Source: Guadua angustifolia (Eukaryota > Streptophyta > Magnoliopsida > Poales > Poaceae). From it: DNA of 64,000 nt. The DNA lies in contig CM070506.1 in NCBI GenBank assembly GCA_036346375.1, positions 4,402,001 to 4,466,000 of the forward strand, in the 5' to 3' direction. A program made the position numbers and the translations under genes. The notes under the pieces are model-generated. The model saw only the letters and a list, made by a program, of their open reading frames with translations, was not told the origin of the DNA and ran no database searches. The stretch's first letter is position 1. Each line of letters opens with the position of its first letter. This document shows positions 33,101 to 44,018 of the stretch, piece by piece.

Positions 33101-36100
33101 AGTTGTATGCACCAGTCAGTTCACCCAAAAGCTTAAACTAATAAGGAAATGTAGGTAATTTACTTATACTTCAACACTCAGATCCCACCAATGGTGAGAC
33201 TAACAAGCTGCCAGAGCCCAGCGATGACAACTGGAAGCGGCGGTGGGAGCCAGGAGTGAAAGAGAGACGGCAGCGGCAGCTAGGAGAGAGAGAGAGGGAG
33301 AGAGAAGGAGAGAGAGGGGAGGGAGGGAGGAGCACTGACTAGATCTATCTATCAGACTTGCAGATGGCGAACAGGCCATCAACGTTGTCTCCTGACCCCG
33401 TGGCCAGACCTGCCACCACCACTTCATCTTATCACCAGCGCCCAGAGCAAGGGTGGAGATGTCGCAAAGGCGACATCCACAAGGGAAGCGCCTTGCCATC
33501 CCTTTTGCCCTCTCCCTGTGTGGGTATGTGGAATCCAGCGATGGTAGTAGGCCACTGAGCATTGAGGAATAGGAACAAGGTGGAAGGGGAGGAAGAGGAA
33601 GAAGGGCAAAATTGTATTTTGACGTGCCACTTAATAGTGGCGCGAAGGGCACAAAATTGAAACTCAGTGGTATGCTGGTACGTAGGGAGTCAAACTCACT
33701 AAGCATTGAGGAATAGGACCAGGGTGGTAATTAATCTTGCTAGATACGCTGTTATTCTAGGTTCCTTAATTGTTGATCAACTTCTTGGCTTAGTTTCATC
33801 TGGTTTAGAGCCACGGTTTGAAAAGATGTGCCCATTTTGGTCTCGGGCTGCTGGTTTTTGTTGTGTGGATTCAGATCATGCGAGTCAAGATGGATAATCT
33901 AACTAAGTCTTTCTATAGCCCATGTTAGTGTTTGTCTTGGATTTTTGTGTGAGTTTCTACTATACCTAAACTTTATAGCTTGCCATAGATTCCAGGGTAA
34001 AGACTATATAGAATGCTGGAAAAATTTAGAGCCTTCTATTCACCATGGTCCTACAAAGGGCCCAACCACATGGAAGGAAAGATATCACTGAATTCACATT
34101 GTATCATATGTATTGTCAGTGTCCTGCACTCCTGCAAGTGAATTCTCTAGTCCTCCCGACTGTCTTTGCTGTTTTATGAATCCTGACTAGGCATGTTTGT
34201 CGTCTTCCCCTAGATTGGCAGCCGTGCACGTGATTGCTAGAAAAACCTTACAGCAATTAGGTACAGTAAATTACCAGAACGAATTAAGTAGGAGTATATA
34301 TCGTTAGAAGACTAATAGTTACCACAAGCTTTTGGTTGTTCCCGAGAGTGATATCTGTGGGGAACTGTCGATCAACAGTGGTTGCGGCAACGGTGAGCAG
34401 CCACGGCGATGAGTTCTTCACTGTTCGGGCGGTAGGGCCTTCGTTTCCAGCCGAGTACACGACCGTGATGCCATTTGCGACGACGTGCAGCGTGCCTGGA
34501 ATCTCCTTCGGGCCACCAATAGATAACGATAGGACATCAACGCCATCGTGGATAGCATCGTCCATGGCTTTTAGCATGCTAGCATCGGTGCATTGAACAC
34601 GACCTGGGTATGCACCCCAACAAACCTTGTAAATGGCTATTCGGGCGCGAGGTGCGCCGCGCGAAACCATCATTTGCCACCCAAGGAAGCTGGCGTTGTG
34701 GACGATGTTGCCTCCAGCCGTCGAGGCCGTGTGGGTACCGTGTCCATTGGCATCCCTTGGAGACTTGAACTCTCCTTTGAACAAGCTTTCATTGACGTCA
34801 CTTCCGCCATACCACCGCGCACCGATGAGCTTCCGATTGCAATTGTGGGGGCCAAATGAGATGCCGGCTTGGCAAGTTCCCTTCCATTTGGATGGAGGAG
34901 GACCATAGCCGTTGTCAGCAAAGCTTTGCGACTCAGGCCAAATACCTAAAAATGAAATAATCCAATGTTGGTGATCAAAGTTTTAATTGTTTGACTATAT
35001 CTGTCATAAAACAACATCTACTTTGGAATGAACGATGTAGTAGTACTCCATCCGTCCAAGTTTATAAGACGTATGTCTTCTTGGCTATAGACCAAGAAGA
35101 TCTCAAAAATGACGAGATTACCACAAATTATTATCACAAAGAACTATACTCGATTGGCACATGTATGCAGAGAGTATAAGGTAAAGATGGATATTTATTA
35201 GAGGTATAATGGAAACATCATATTAATTTTACATTACAATATGAAATACACTTTATGTTTATGAACAAGATCATTAAAAAAATATGCCATACTAATTTCG
35301 ACGGATGGAGTATTTATTTATGCACGGAATATATAACCTGAGTCAAGGACACCGATAATGACGCCATCTCCATTTTTTGCTTTTGCAAGTAGCCCGTTTG
35401 GCTGCTTGTAGTCCATCCCAAGGAAATCCCAGCTTCGTGTCGTATGTGTACGGTGGATTTGGTTCTTCTGTACGCTCACCACACCAGGCAGTGCTATATA
35501 TGTAACGAAAACACCAATCGATTGTTGTTTCAATGATTGTTGTCATGGCTGTGTGATAAAAAGGGAATTGGTTACCTTGAATCTTTCTCGCTTGGGATTT
35601 TGTGAGCCATGCAGAAAAGCCAGAGAAACTGTATTTGTAGCTGTAGACAATCGACCCAAGAGCCTCCTCCTTGCTTCAAAGACCATAAAATTGCAGTACA
35701 TTATAATCAACTTGAGTAATGGTAAGGTAATATTTTATATATATAGTAGTATAGTGGGCATCCCCAATTTTAAGTGGAGATGTAGGACAATATTCTCTAA
35801 AGTTGAACAAGAGAATTTATAATTTTATATGGCAGGGACCTTCCTGTTTCAGGCTTACCTTAGAAAGAAAACACTAAGGGTATGTTTGGAACTATAATTT
35901 TCTAAAACCATGGTTTTGAAATACCATGGTCTGCAATTGCCTTGATATAAATACTATGGTTTTACCTAACTCCATTAAAACTATGGTATTTCTTGAAACT
36001 ACCAACTGTTTGGATGCAACATCACAAACCATGGTATTTGAGTGAAAATAGACAAGAAGCTAGCAAAAACCATGAAAACTTTGGGTTGGAGTGGAGTTTT

Positions 36101-37260
36101 AAATACTCCAAAAATACCATGGTATCTACCAAACTATGATTTTTAATACAGAGTTTTTGGTATGGTAACCAAACACCCTATGGTATAAAATACCATGGTA
36201 TTCTTAGAAACCATGATATTGCCTAGAAACTATAAAAATACATTGCTTCCAAACAGAGCCTAAGTTCTTAAGAGCTCAATTCCCCTTTTTGTGCGAGGAA
36301 TTTCCCTTACTGTCATTTTAATCACTTCATCTGTTTCAGGTTATAAGCCCTAGCATACGAATTTCCTATCAGATCGTTATAAGGCAAATTTGTGAGAGTA
36401 TTTGAATACAATTACCATAATTATTTATTTAATTGCAACATATGTGTATAGAAATACTATTATGCACTTGAGCCTAGAATAACTCCCCCCTAACCATATC
36501 AGATGACCCCGTGTCCCCACCCGCTCATATGCAGACCGATCGACAACCTCGACAATGACGTCACTTGGAGAGTAGAATAACTACTTATTCTATACTCAGT
36601 GCATAATAGCACAACAGCGTACATGCCAATGTAGAGGTAATAGCTGTGCTCTTATGTCAAGAAATCTTAATTAAATACTCCCTGTTCCATTTTGCGCTTC
36701 ATCTTGTTTTGACGTATAAGGCCTCCAAGATAAGCTATGGTGCATTTGAGCAATATTTTCCAATAGTATATGAAAAGTATTATATTTATTTATATATGGT
36801 CTAAAATAGATACATGTCGTCTAGGAACGTGTGCAGTCAGCCTTTTGAATTTTTTACCGCTATCATATACAAATGTCCATATTGTTACATTTTTAATACA
36901 CTTTCGATCTTCCATATAATCATCAAAGTAATGGTCGAAGAAGATCTGTATCGAGCAGTAGTAGTCCAGAGGGGACTCCATACCTTCCGAGAATGGAAGC
37001 GAGCATGTCGTGGTGTGAAGCAGTGACGAGATCAGCATCTTCATGTTGTCTCTCCCCGAGGTAGACGATGTATATCTGGCGACCATCAATTGCAAGATTG
37101 ATAAGCATGCATATATTATTGTGCTTCGTCAGCAAGATTGATAAAGATGGCTATGGCGGCTTACTTGTCTTGGCTGATCAAGCCCGTGAGACCATTGCAA
37201 TTGCAGCGAAAAGTGGAGAAGGAAGAGCACTACTAGGGACAGCGCTTGTAGCCTCGTCAT
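30137..37260 (-). CDS. Subtilisin-like serine protease (plant subtilase, S8A), intact, nine exons
   Basis: Exons on the minus strand: 37260-37165, 37075-36984, 35673-35576, 35493-35338, 34945-34323, 31973-31651, 31488-31362, 30997-30799, 30666-30137. All introns are GT-AG and all phases join, giving 747 aa, the usual family length, with no internal stop. Residues 1 to about 25 form a signal peptide (ALSLVVLFLLHF). Residues 33 to about 115 are the I9 inhibitor prodomain (IYIVYLGE, VTASHHDMLASILGS, SIVYSYKYSFSGFSAWL). The catalytic set is complete: Asp146 in GVLDSGIWPES, His216 in NGHGTHTAST, oxyanion Asn315 in SAGNEGP, Ser539 in SGTSMSCPH. A PA-type insertion lies at about 356-490 and an Fn3-like C-terminus follows. 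The enzyme is expected to be secreted to the apoplast and self-processed; its substrate is unknown. The SBT3-like clade is my inference. Intron 5 is 2.35 kb. Confidence 0.93.
32937..33183. repeat. Direct duplication of about 82 bp inside intron 5 of the subtilase
   Basis: Segments 32937-33017 and 33099-33183 both run from GAGTT through CAGTTCACCCAAAAGCTTAA to TTCAACACT, with scattered differences, about 162 bp apart. The rest of intron 5 holds a GAGA-rich run (33275-33325) and no recognisable gene. Confidence 0.7.
35046..35310. mobile_element. Stowaway-type MITE in intron 4 of the subtilase
   Basis: The terminal inverted repeat CTCCATCCGTCC is at the left and GACGGATGGAG at the right. A TA dinucleotide is duplicated on both sides (35044-35045 and 35311-35312). 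The length is 265 bp. The TIR type and TA target are diagnostic of Tc1/mariner-derived Stowaway elements. Confidence 0.88.
35878..36260. mobile_element. PIF/Tourist-type MITE in intron 2 of the subtilase
   Basis: It starts GGGTATGTTTGGAA and ends TTCCAAACAGAGCC, inverted with one or two mismatches, flanked by TAA at 35875-35877 and 36261-36263. The length is 383 bp. The interior is rich in ACCATGGT palindromes. A 3-bp TAA/TTA target is typical of PIF/Harbinger MITEs. Confidence 0.82.
36674..36790. mobile_element. Possible partial Stowaway-like MITE in intron 2
   Basis: TACTCCCTGTTCCATTTTGC resembles a Stowaway terminal repeat, but I find no matching right end before the exon 2 donor. It may be a truncated copy. 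Confidence 0.35.
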
Positions 37261-37335
37261 CGATCTGCACTATTATTGCAGCATCAGATATCCTCTGTCT
37301 TGTGCACAGGGCTCTAATACAATTGTATGCCGTCC

Positions 37336-37343
37336 TTTTTATA
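37336..37343 (-). promoter_or_regulatory. TATA box of the subtilase gene
   Basis: TATAAAAA on the minus strand, 76 bp before the ATG at 37260. A start site about 30 bp downstream would leave a 5' UTR of about 45-50 nt. Confidence 0.6.
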
Positions 37344-37499
37344 CTGAGCGAACCAGCGTAAACTCGACAGACGTCACATGGATGCGGTTACGAGAAGGGT
37401 TTATATATGACTACTGTAGAATGATACAATATTTTCTTTCTATCTAAATTGGTTCCTAACATTTTTGAAAAAAAAAATCAATAGTGATATATGATTTGG

Positions 37500-38100
37500 C
37501 TTGGGTGAGAAATATGGCACAAAACATCACTATTGGTTTAGTGATGACAATTATCATCATTATCAGTTCTTAGGTCAGAACCGATCGTGGTGTTTTATTA
37601 TCGGTTCTGATATCAGAACCGATAGTGACGACTTGGTTATCACGATCAATTTCTGAGGTTAGAACCGATTGTGATAGTATACATACCGAACGTCCTCCTA
37701 CTTGACCTCTCAGCTTCTCTTCCTGATCCATTTAAATACCAAAAGCCGAGGCGTCTTCCTCGCGCTTGACCTCTCAGCTTCCCCTTTGTTCTATAAAAAT
37801 GAAGTTTACTCCTCTCTGCCCGCATTGCCCCTCCGCCTCCCCTCGCCCGCGTCGCCAATCTGCCTCCCCGAGCACGTCATCGCCTCCTCCTCTAAGCACG
37901 TCAGTGTCGTCTCCTCCTCCAAGCACATCCTTACCTCCTCCCCAAGGACATCGTCGCCTCCACTTCGAGCACGTCGTTGCCTCCTCCCCAAGCATGTTGC
38001 CTTCGTCTCCCCCCTCCAAAGCACATCGTCGCCTCCTCCCCGAGCATGTCGCCGTTGTCTCCTCCTGAGCACGTCGTCGTTGCCTCCTCCCTGAGCAGTA
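37500..38100 (+). other. Possible CACTA subterminal sequence and degenerate Ser/Pro repeat
   Basis: From 37570 to 37680 the palindromic motif ATCGGTTCTGATATCAGAACCGAT and variants recur, as in CACTA subterminal blocks. From 37860 to 38095 a degenerate unit of about 27-30 bp (GCCTCCTCCCCGAGCACGTC) repeats; in one frame it reads as Ser/Pro/His-rich peptide. I do not see a defined TIR or a TSD, and I do not call a gene. Confidence 0.4.
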
Positions 38101-38631
38101 TTAGCTACATTGACTTTTCAGTTGGTGTTTTGTGAGTATAATCATCTTTCTGTGATTAATTTCTTTACTGTTATTGCAAATGGGCTAAACAATTTACTTG
38201 TCTTAGGGATCTTGCATATGAGGAGGCAATGTTCGATAAGGAGTTGGGCTGGTTAGACTGTTTATGACAACATTAATTAATCCTTTACATCTTGCAATAC
38301 ATGATTAGTTCAATTGGTATCATCTGTTAAGTATTATTAGATATATGTTCATACTTATTGTGCTTACTGTTCTATTTGTTCTTGGTTGTTATTGTTTTAT
38401 TCATGCTATTGTTGGCTATTTTAGCACCCTAAGCTGTTGCTAGCAACTTACATTTAATTGATTTTGCATTCTGCACTATTATAGTTTCAACTAGTATTGT
38501 TGAGTATTAATTCTTTTAAATATATCTTGGTCTAATTGATTAGGTTTTATAAACTATTTTTGAAAATAAGGTTGTCATAAATCAGTATAATATATTGTCC
38601 CTAGTGGTGAGGAGGCATTCTTAAGGCAGCT

Positions 38632-39370
38632 TGTAACATTCCAAATTTTACTTTTATTGGACTAATTGCGCTTTTTCTTTTTTATTGAATTTTTGGGATT
38701 TTATTTAATTTATTTTGAATTTATTGAATTAAGACTTTTGCTATCTTTTATTGATTCAGTGAAAATTATTGGTGATATTTTATTAGAAGTATTTTATTTG
38801 AGTTCTAAATGTCTTAAAGTATTTTTTTTTTTTGGATTTTTCTGAATTTTTCCTTGTATTTTTGCTATTTTATTGGCTTAATTTATTTTTCTGAATTATT
38901 TTAATTCAAAATCATTTTAAAATCTGGTGAATATTGTTTGGACCGAAACCCCATCGGTCCGGCCCATTTTTCTTCGCCACGGCCCAGCCAGTGCCGGCCG
39001 TGCGGCCCGCTTCGCTGAAACCCTAGGAGATTGGCCATTAGATTCGATCCAACATCTGTCGTTCTTCCGCGTCGTCCACGTGCTCCGAGCTGTCGATGGG
39101 TTGCCACGTGGATGGCCGTGATCATGCCACCTCGACTCATCGTATCTCAATTGAATTCGTCGCCACCGCTAGTTTTGTTTGGGTTTCTATGCCCTACACG
39201 GAAGCCGAAGTCCCTATTTAATGCGCCGCCACCACCCCTTTGTTATGCGTCGAGACTAACCCGTAGCCCCATCGCATGCATCGAGCATTGTCGTTTGCCG
39301 CAAGAGCTCCACGAAGTTCATCAAAGCCTCCACCACGGTTTTCAACCTCTTGAATTTAAAGAACATAATT
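38632..39370 (+). mobile_element. LTR-like fragment (TGTAACATTCC start)
   Basis: TGTAACATTCCAAATTTTAC resembles the start of the solo LTR at 57907 (TGTAACATCCCAAAATTT). It is followed by an AT-rich stretch and then a CACGTGG/CGCC-rich part ending near a TATTTAATGCG motif (39216). The right boundary and TSD are not found, so the extent is approximate. Between 39371 and 40570 I recognise nothing. Confidence 0.45.
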
Positions 39371-40585
39371 AGGTACATAAAATCACCTCTGGCGCGGTTT
39401 GGCTGGAATTGGTTCTTTTCCTTGGTTAGTAATGTTTTCTTTCGGTATGGTATTGTAGCTATGATTTATACCATTTGTAATTATAACAATTTTGCATATA
39501 GTTATAATATATAACTTATTGAATGCTTTATGTACTCATCCTTGAATCAATAAATCTACCAATTGGAAAAAAAAAGAGTCAATTATAATTCGAGCCTTGT
39601 CGATTACCTGTGGCAGGTCGTTGGGTTGCCCGTTGAAGTTTATGATCCACTGTAGTTTATTTAATGAATAAAGCTCTGTGACTCTTAATAAATGTGAAGT
39701 CAACCATAAGGCCATCACACTATATATTTATTTATCAACTCTAGTCCTTTATTATTATTCCGCCATGTATGGAGTTAATATTACATCTATGTTACCACTA
39801 TGCGTACAGCTATGATCCTAAATTAGTGCAGTATACATAAAAAATTTGAATTTATATATTCAGATTTGGATCGACATACACACAATGCTTGGACTATTGG
39901 TACCATAGGCTCATGCCCTGTAACGAGTTAGTTCAGCCATCACTTCGATATAAATATATGACTTTATAGAACCAATGTTTCCGACGCAACCACTATAATG
40001 TATCACTAGTTCTTGTCGATAATGCTCAATCGTCATCCAAATGATAAAGCCATACACTCTCTCTCACGCACACAAACAGACAAATAACGATGGATGCTTC
40101 GAAGTTCTTGCCGTGGAAGTTCTATCGAAAAAGACTATTTTAACTTTAACCAACAATGTCTTTACGAATATTTTGATCGGTCATATGAAAATGATATTAT
40201 TAGATTTGTCCAATAAATACTTTTATAATATTATAAATTTATTAGGTTTAATTGTACGTTGGAATAAAAATTTATGGTGGAAGTTACGTCCCACGGGCCT
40301 TGTCAATATTGTTTATTACAATATTTATTTTTTTTCACTAGAGAGGGAGTGTTGTATTCATCTGCGATATTTAAAAGTGGTTGCACAAAACCCATTCAGA
40401 TTCCTATTGCTATGTGTATTTTTTGTATGACTTAGCAAAATTCATATTAGTTAAAAAAAAATTCCTATGTTTTGAACCGGGGAAAAACACATATTATTAT
40501 ATGTGTGTCAATCCCAATTTGTACATCCTAGGGCTAAATTTCTGTTAAAAACGAAGCCAAGTAGGACAGTACTAACACATGCAGA

Positions 40586-40860
40586 AATTTGCATCAGCTT
40601 TGTCATACCATGTACAAAATTTGCATAAGCTTTGTCACACCATGTACAAAATTTGCATGTACAAAATTTGCATCAGCTTTGTCATACCATGTACAAAATC
40701 TGCATGTACAAAATGCATGTACAAAATTTGCATCAGCTTTGTCATACCATGTACAAAATTTGCATCAGCTTTGTCATACCATGTACTAACACATGTAGAA
40801 ATTTGCATCAGCTCTATCATACCATGTAGGACAGTACTAACACATGTAGAAAATTGCAAT
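40586..40860. repeat. 32-bp minisatellite
   Basis: Five to six copies of a unit containing GCATCAGCTTTGTCATACCA followed by TGTACAAAATT, interspersed with extra short TGCATGTACAAAAT pieces. The last copies degenerate into TACTAACACATGTAGAAA. Confidence 0.85.
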
Positions 40861-41000
40861 AGTATGAGGAGGGGTGAGGCCGTGAGTACTACCATCTACA
40901 AAATGCTGCGTTTGGAACCTCATACATTAAACTAGTACTCCTCCAAACTTTTAATACGGGACTAACCCATCGCTACAACTGCTAAAATGTTACATGGGAC

Positions 41001-42089
41001 TGTAACACCCTTGTACTTTATGTGCTTAAGATATTGCCATCATTTACATTTTTATAACTTTTAACTTGATTTTAACTATAATTTCTGCATGTATTCTAAA
41101 ACAATTAACACCTGAAGGATCGAGATGACGAATAGAGAGGGATGAATTAATGGTCGCAAAACAAAATTTTCCCCCACAAAATACTCCAACTAAGACCTCG
41201 AAAAGATCATGCAAAAGAAATCGTGAAGGATTATAATATAAAACTGCTTTGAAGAATTTTCTTCGGACCGTTGCTCCTCAAATTCACTAATCCTTCAAAA
41301 CCCGAACAACTAGACAACTATGTTTACCCCTAACTTGTATGGATGAGAACCATGGAATATGTGGAAAAATTTTTGATCATAATCCTGGTTGTCAAGTGTC
41401 CAAATAAAAAGGAATAATTCAAACCTTACTTTTATAAAGGACATTAAACCAAATCACAAAAGTCACTTTCTAAAAAGCAAAAGCAGATTTTTCAGAAATT
41501 GTCCTTAGTTGGACTAAGTTGGTAGATTTCTGTTGCTCTAGAAATTTTGAGAATTTTTGTCCAAATGAGCAAATGAGTTGTGAAGAACTCAACCAAAGAC
41601 CACCACAAAACAGCTTGTAGAAAAATTAGGAAATATCAAATACCACAGACTGTCAAGAACTTTGAGCAGAAAGTTTAGGGCTTGGTATTCACCTCATGGT
41701 GCCCAAACGGTGGAACCAGTGGATTCCCCAATTGTTTCACACATGGATATGAGAGCTGCGCACCTTCTCTAATAAGAATCACTCAAAAATGATTTCTCTA
41801 AATTTTTCTAAAAATCAAACACTGACTGCTGTATAGAAAACAAGTTCTGGACAGAGTTGCAACTTGATGGAAAACTTGATCTCTAGTATATCCTACAATG
41901 CAAGAGAGATGTAAAATTATATGAGCACACTCAAGACATCCTAGATCAGTAGAATTTAGGAGGGGAGGCAAATCCAAATTACGAGAAAGTAAATTGCAGG
42001 AATTTAAATGCTAAATTTAAAACATAATGTAAATACGTAATGTAAATTCAAACATGAATGAAAATAATTTGCATTTTAGAAAGGGCAGG
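41001..42089. mobile_element. LTR-like fragments: gypsy-type start, then a minus-strand copia-type end
   Basis: TGTAACACCCTTG at 41001 looks like a gypsy LTR start, for about 110 bp only. At 41113, TGAAGGATCGAGATGACGAA followed by GAGAGGGATGAAT is, on the minus strand, the typical 3' end of a copia LTR of the type seen at 48640-48710. The remainder to 42089 is AT-rich without coding signal. Boundaries are not resolved. Confidence 0.4.
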
Positions 42090-43035
42090 TGCCGGTGAAC
42101 TTTGCACCGGGGTACCCTCTCCGCCGCAGATTAGTGGGCCCAAGAAGCGGCCTAGCCCACGTGGCGGCTTGGCGAGCAGGTGGGCGATCATGCTCTGCTC
42201 ACCGGGCGGGAAGTCCACGTGGCGGCCTGGCGAGCAGATGGGTGATCATGCCACTTTCGTCGGGCGAAGCCCGTGGTGACTGGTGGCGGTGGGCGATCAT
42301 GCCACTGCAGGCGTCGTCTTATGTGGCGGCCTGGTGAGCAGGTGGGCGATCGGGCCCCACTCGTCAGGCCACGAAGGCAACCAAAGGAATGAGGAGAAGG
42401 CTTCGCCTCGAAGTCTCCTTCCCTTGACACGCTGTGTCAGGGCCATTGATTGTAAAGAATTCTGCTATCAACATGATGACGGCCCATCCCTCTGACGCCT
42501 CTCACCAAACCCGTCGCAGGAGTGTCGTTTCCCAGGCGAACCGGACGAAACCATACAACGGCATTAAATGGGGTTTGAAGGACAAGGCTACAGTGATGGG
42601 TGTAATAAATGAGTCGTGGGTCGGTGTGATAAGACCGCAATGATGGGTGTAATTAATGAGTTGTAGATCAGTATAGCGTCACCTTCTCACCTGCCCGGGC
42701 CAACCCCGTCTATATAAGGGCGCTCTGGTGCATGGAGAAGGGGGGATCCAAAAGACTCGTCCAAACCCGAGATCAGAAGAACCATTGTAATTGCCTCCAT
42801 ATTTCCTCAACAAAGATTTAGTAGGACATAGGGCTATTACCCACGCTGGGGGCCTGAACCTGGGTACATCACTGCGTTCATTGATCTCTTGATCCCTGGA
42901 ATCCCCCGTGTGAGAGTCATTAGGGTTTCCGGTCACGAAGACGCTGTTGACGATCGGGATCGCCTTAATTACCGCAAAAATGAAGAGGTGGTTAGTGTGA
43001 ATGAGGGACCCAGGAAGCGCTTCACTCAATAATGG
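42090..43035 (+). mobile_element. Tat-type gypsy LTR in plus orientation
   Basis: A TATA box TATATAAGG at 42711 and downstream R-region text (GGACATAGGGCTATTACCC, then GGGGGCCTGAACCTGGG near 42830-42860) are characteristic of Tat LTRs. The start at 42090 (TGCCGGTGAAC) is tentative. The right end meets the oppositely oriented LTR of RT4 at 43036. No primer-binding site or internal region of this element follows, so it is a fragment or a disrupted solo LTR. Confidence 0.6.
42160..42350. repeat. Degenerate 50-60 bp tandem repeat in the LTR
   Basis: Units around GTGGCGGCCTGGCGAGCAGG followed by TGGGCGATCATGCC start near 42160, 42220, 42277 and 42322. They are GC-rich and imperfect and lie in the U3 part of the LTR. 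Confidence 0.65.
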
Positions 43036-43600
43036 TGTGGACGTAGGTCGGTGCGTGGCGTCAGCGAGTAGGGGACAGCGGATTATACTGGTTCGAGCCC
43101 CTATGAGGGTAACAGCTCTACGTCCAGTCTTCTCCGGAGGCGGAGGAATTCACTAATTGTGAGTACCAAGAGTGGATTACAGCTCGAGCTTGAGTGCTCT
43201 ATTTATCTTTACTAGTCTATGGCTAGTGTGTTGATCTCTTTTCTGCCGCTCTGCTTCATGAGACTTTATACCCCTCCTAGCCGTTGCCAGAAACGGCCAG
43301 GAGAGATTCCCGGAGATGAGCATGGTGTGCATTGAAGACATGCTACAACCGTCGTAGATCTGGCGCCCACGTCCGCCCTGACTCTGAGAACTTCGGCCTT
43401 GGTAACCGTCGAGTAAATGCACGCCCCTGAGCCAAGGTCGAGGTCGAGCGGAGATGGGACCTCCCACTGCCCAAGCTCGAGGTCGTGCGAGAGCCAACGT
43501 CGCTTAGGTCGTGGTCGAGGGCCCTCACTGCATTGTCCCGAGCTGGGGACCCCATTGACCGTGCATTGACTTGTCAGGGATTTTCCAGCCCTCGTCAGCA
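43036..43600 (-). mobile_element. 3' LTR of Tat element RT4
   Basis: On the minus strand it starts TGCTGACGAGG at 43600, directly after a CTGGGGGGCT purine tract, and ends ACGTCCACA at 43036, giving TG...CA ends with matching inner bases (GACG). A TATA-like ATAAATA lies at 43200-43206 on the minus strand. The R region GGACGTAGAGCTGTTACCC parallels the one in the plus-strand LTR next door. The length is 565 bp. Confidence 0.7.
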
Positions 43601-43610
43601 AGCCCCCCAG
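43601..43610 (-). other. Polypurine tract of RT4
   Basis: CTGGGGGGCT on the minus strand, immediately before the LTR start TGCTGACG. Confidence 0.7.
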
Positions 43611-43900
43611 GCTCAAGGTCGAGGAGGACAACTGGATCGACCTCGAGCCTGCAGCCGCTGGGAACAGACCTTCGGACTCCTTATACCTTCGGTCGAGGTT
43701 GAGCGGAAATCACCAGGAAAGACCTCGGCTCCAAGACATATGGCGCCCCTCGGGCTTCACGATGTCAGTACGAATCTGATCGGTTAGGGGGTGTGGCTGC
43801 AACGCCTTGGAACTGCCGCCCGATCTTTAATTGCGCCTATCAAATCACCACCGCACACCTTTTGAGGCGCTTTAGCCTAAAATCGACGACGATCCCGGCC

Positions 43901-43907
43901 TATAAAC
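43901..43907 (+). promoter_or_regulatory. TATA box of the RT4 antisense ORF
   Basis: TATAAAC on the plus strand in a GC-rich context, 118 bp upstream of the ATG at 44019. It suggests that the antisense ORF has its own promoter between the polypurine tract and the coding region. Confidence 0.55.
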
Positions 43908-44018
43908 CCAAGCCTTCTGCGACCTTTGAAGAATTCCTGATTTCCTCGCGCTCCTCGACTCCTAGCCCCTTTGCCCGAGCGACCCTCCTCTCCTCGACCA
44001 AGCTTGAGAGCGGCCGCC

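Noticed and set aside
37702..38094. Ser/Pro/His-rich ORF of 130 aa
   Set aside because: It reads through a degenerate tandem repeat, with alternative frames equally open and no start context or domain.
40041..40430. 129-aa ORF on the plus strand
   Set aside because: AT-rich, Leu/Ile/Asn-biased, no recognisable domain and no splice or promoter context; chance ORF is most likely.
40574..40935. ORFs made of HQLCHTMYK and similar repeats
   Set aside because: Translation of the 32-bp minisatellite; not a gene.
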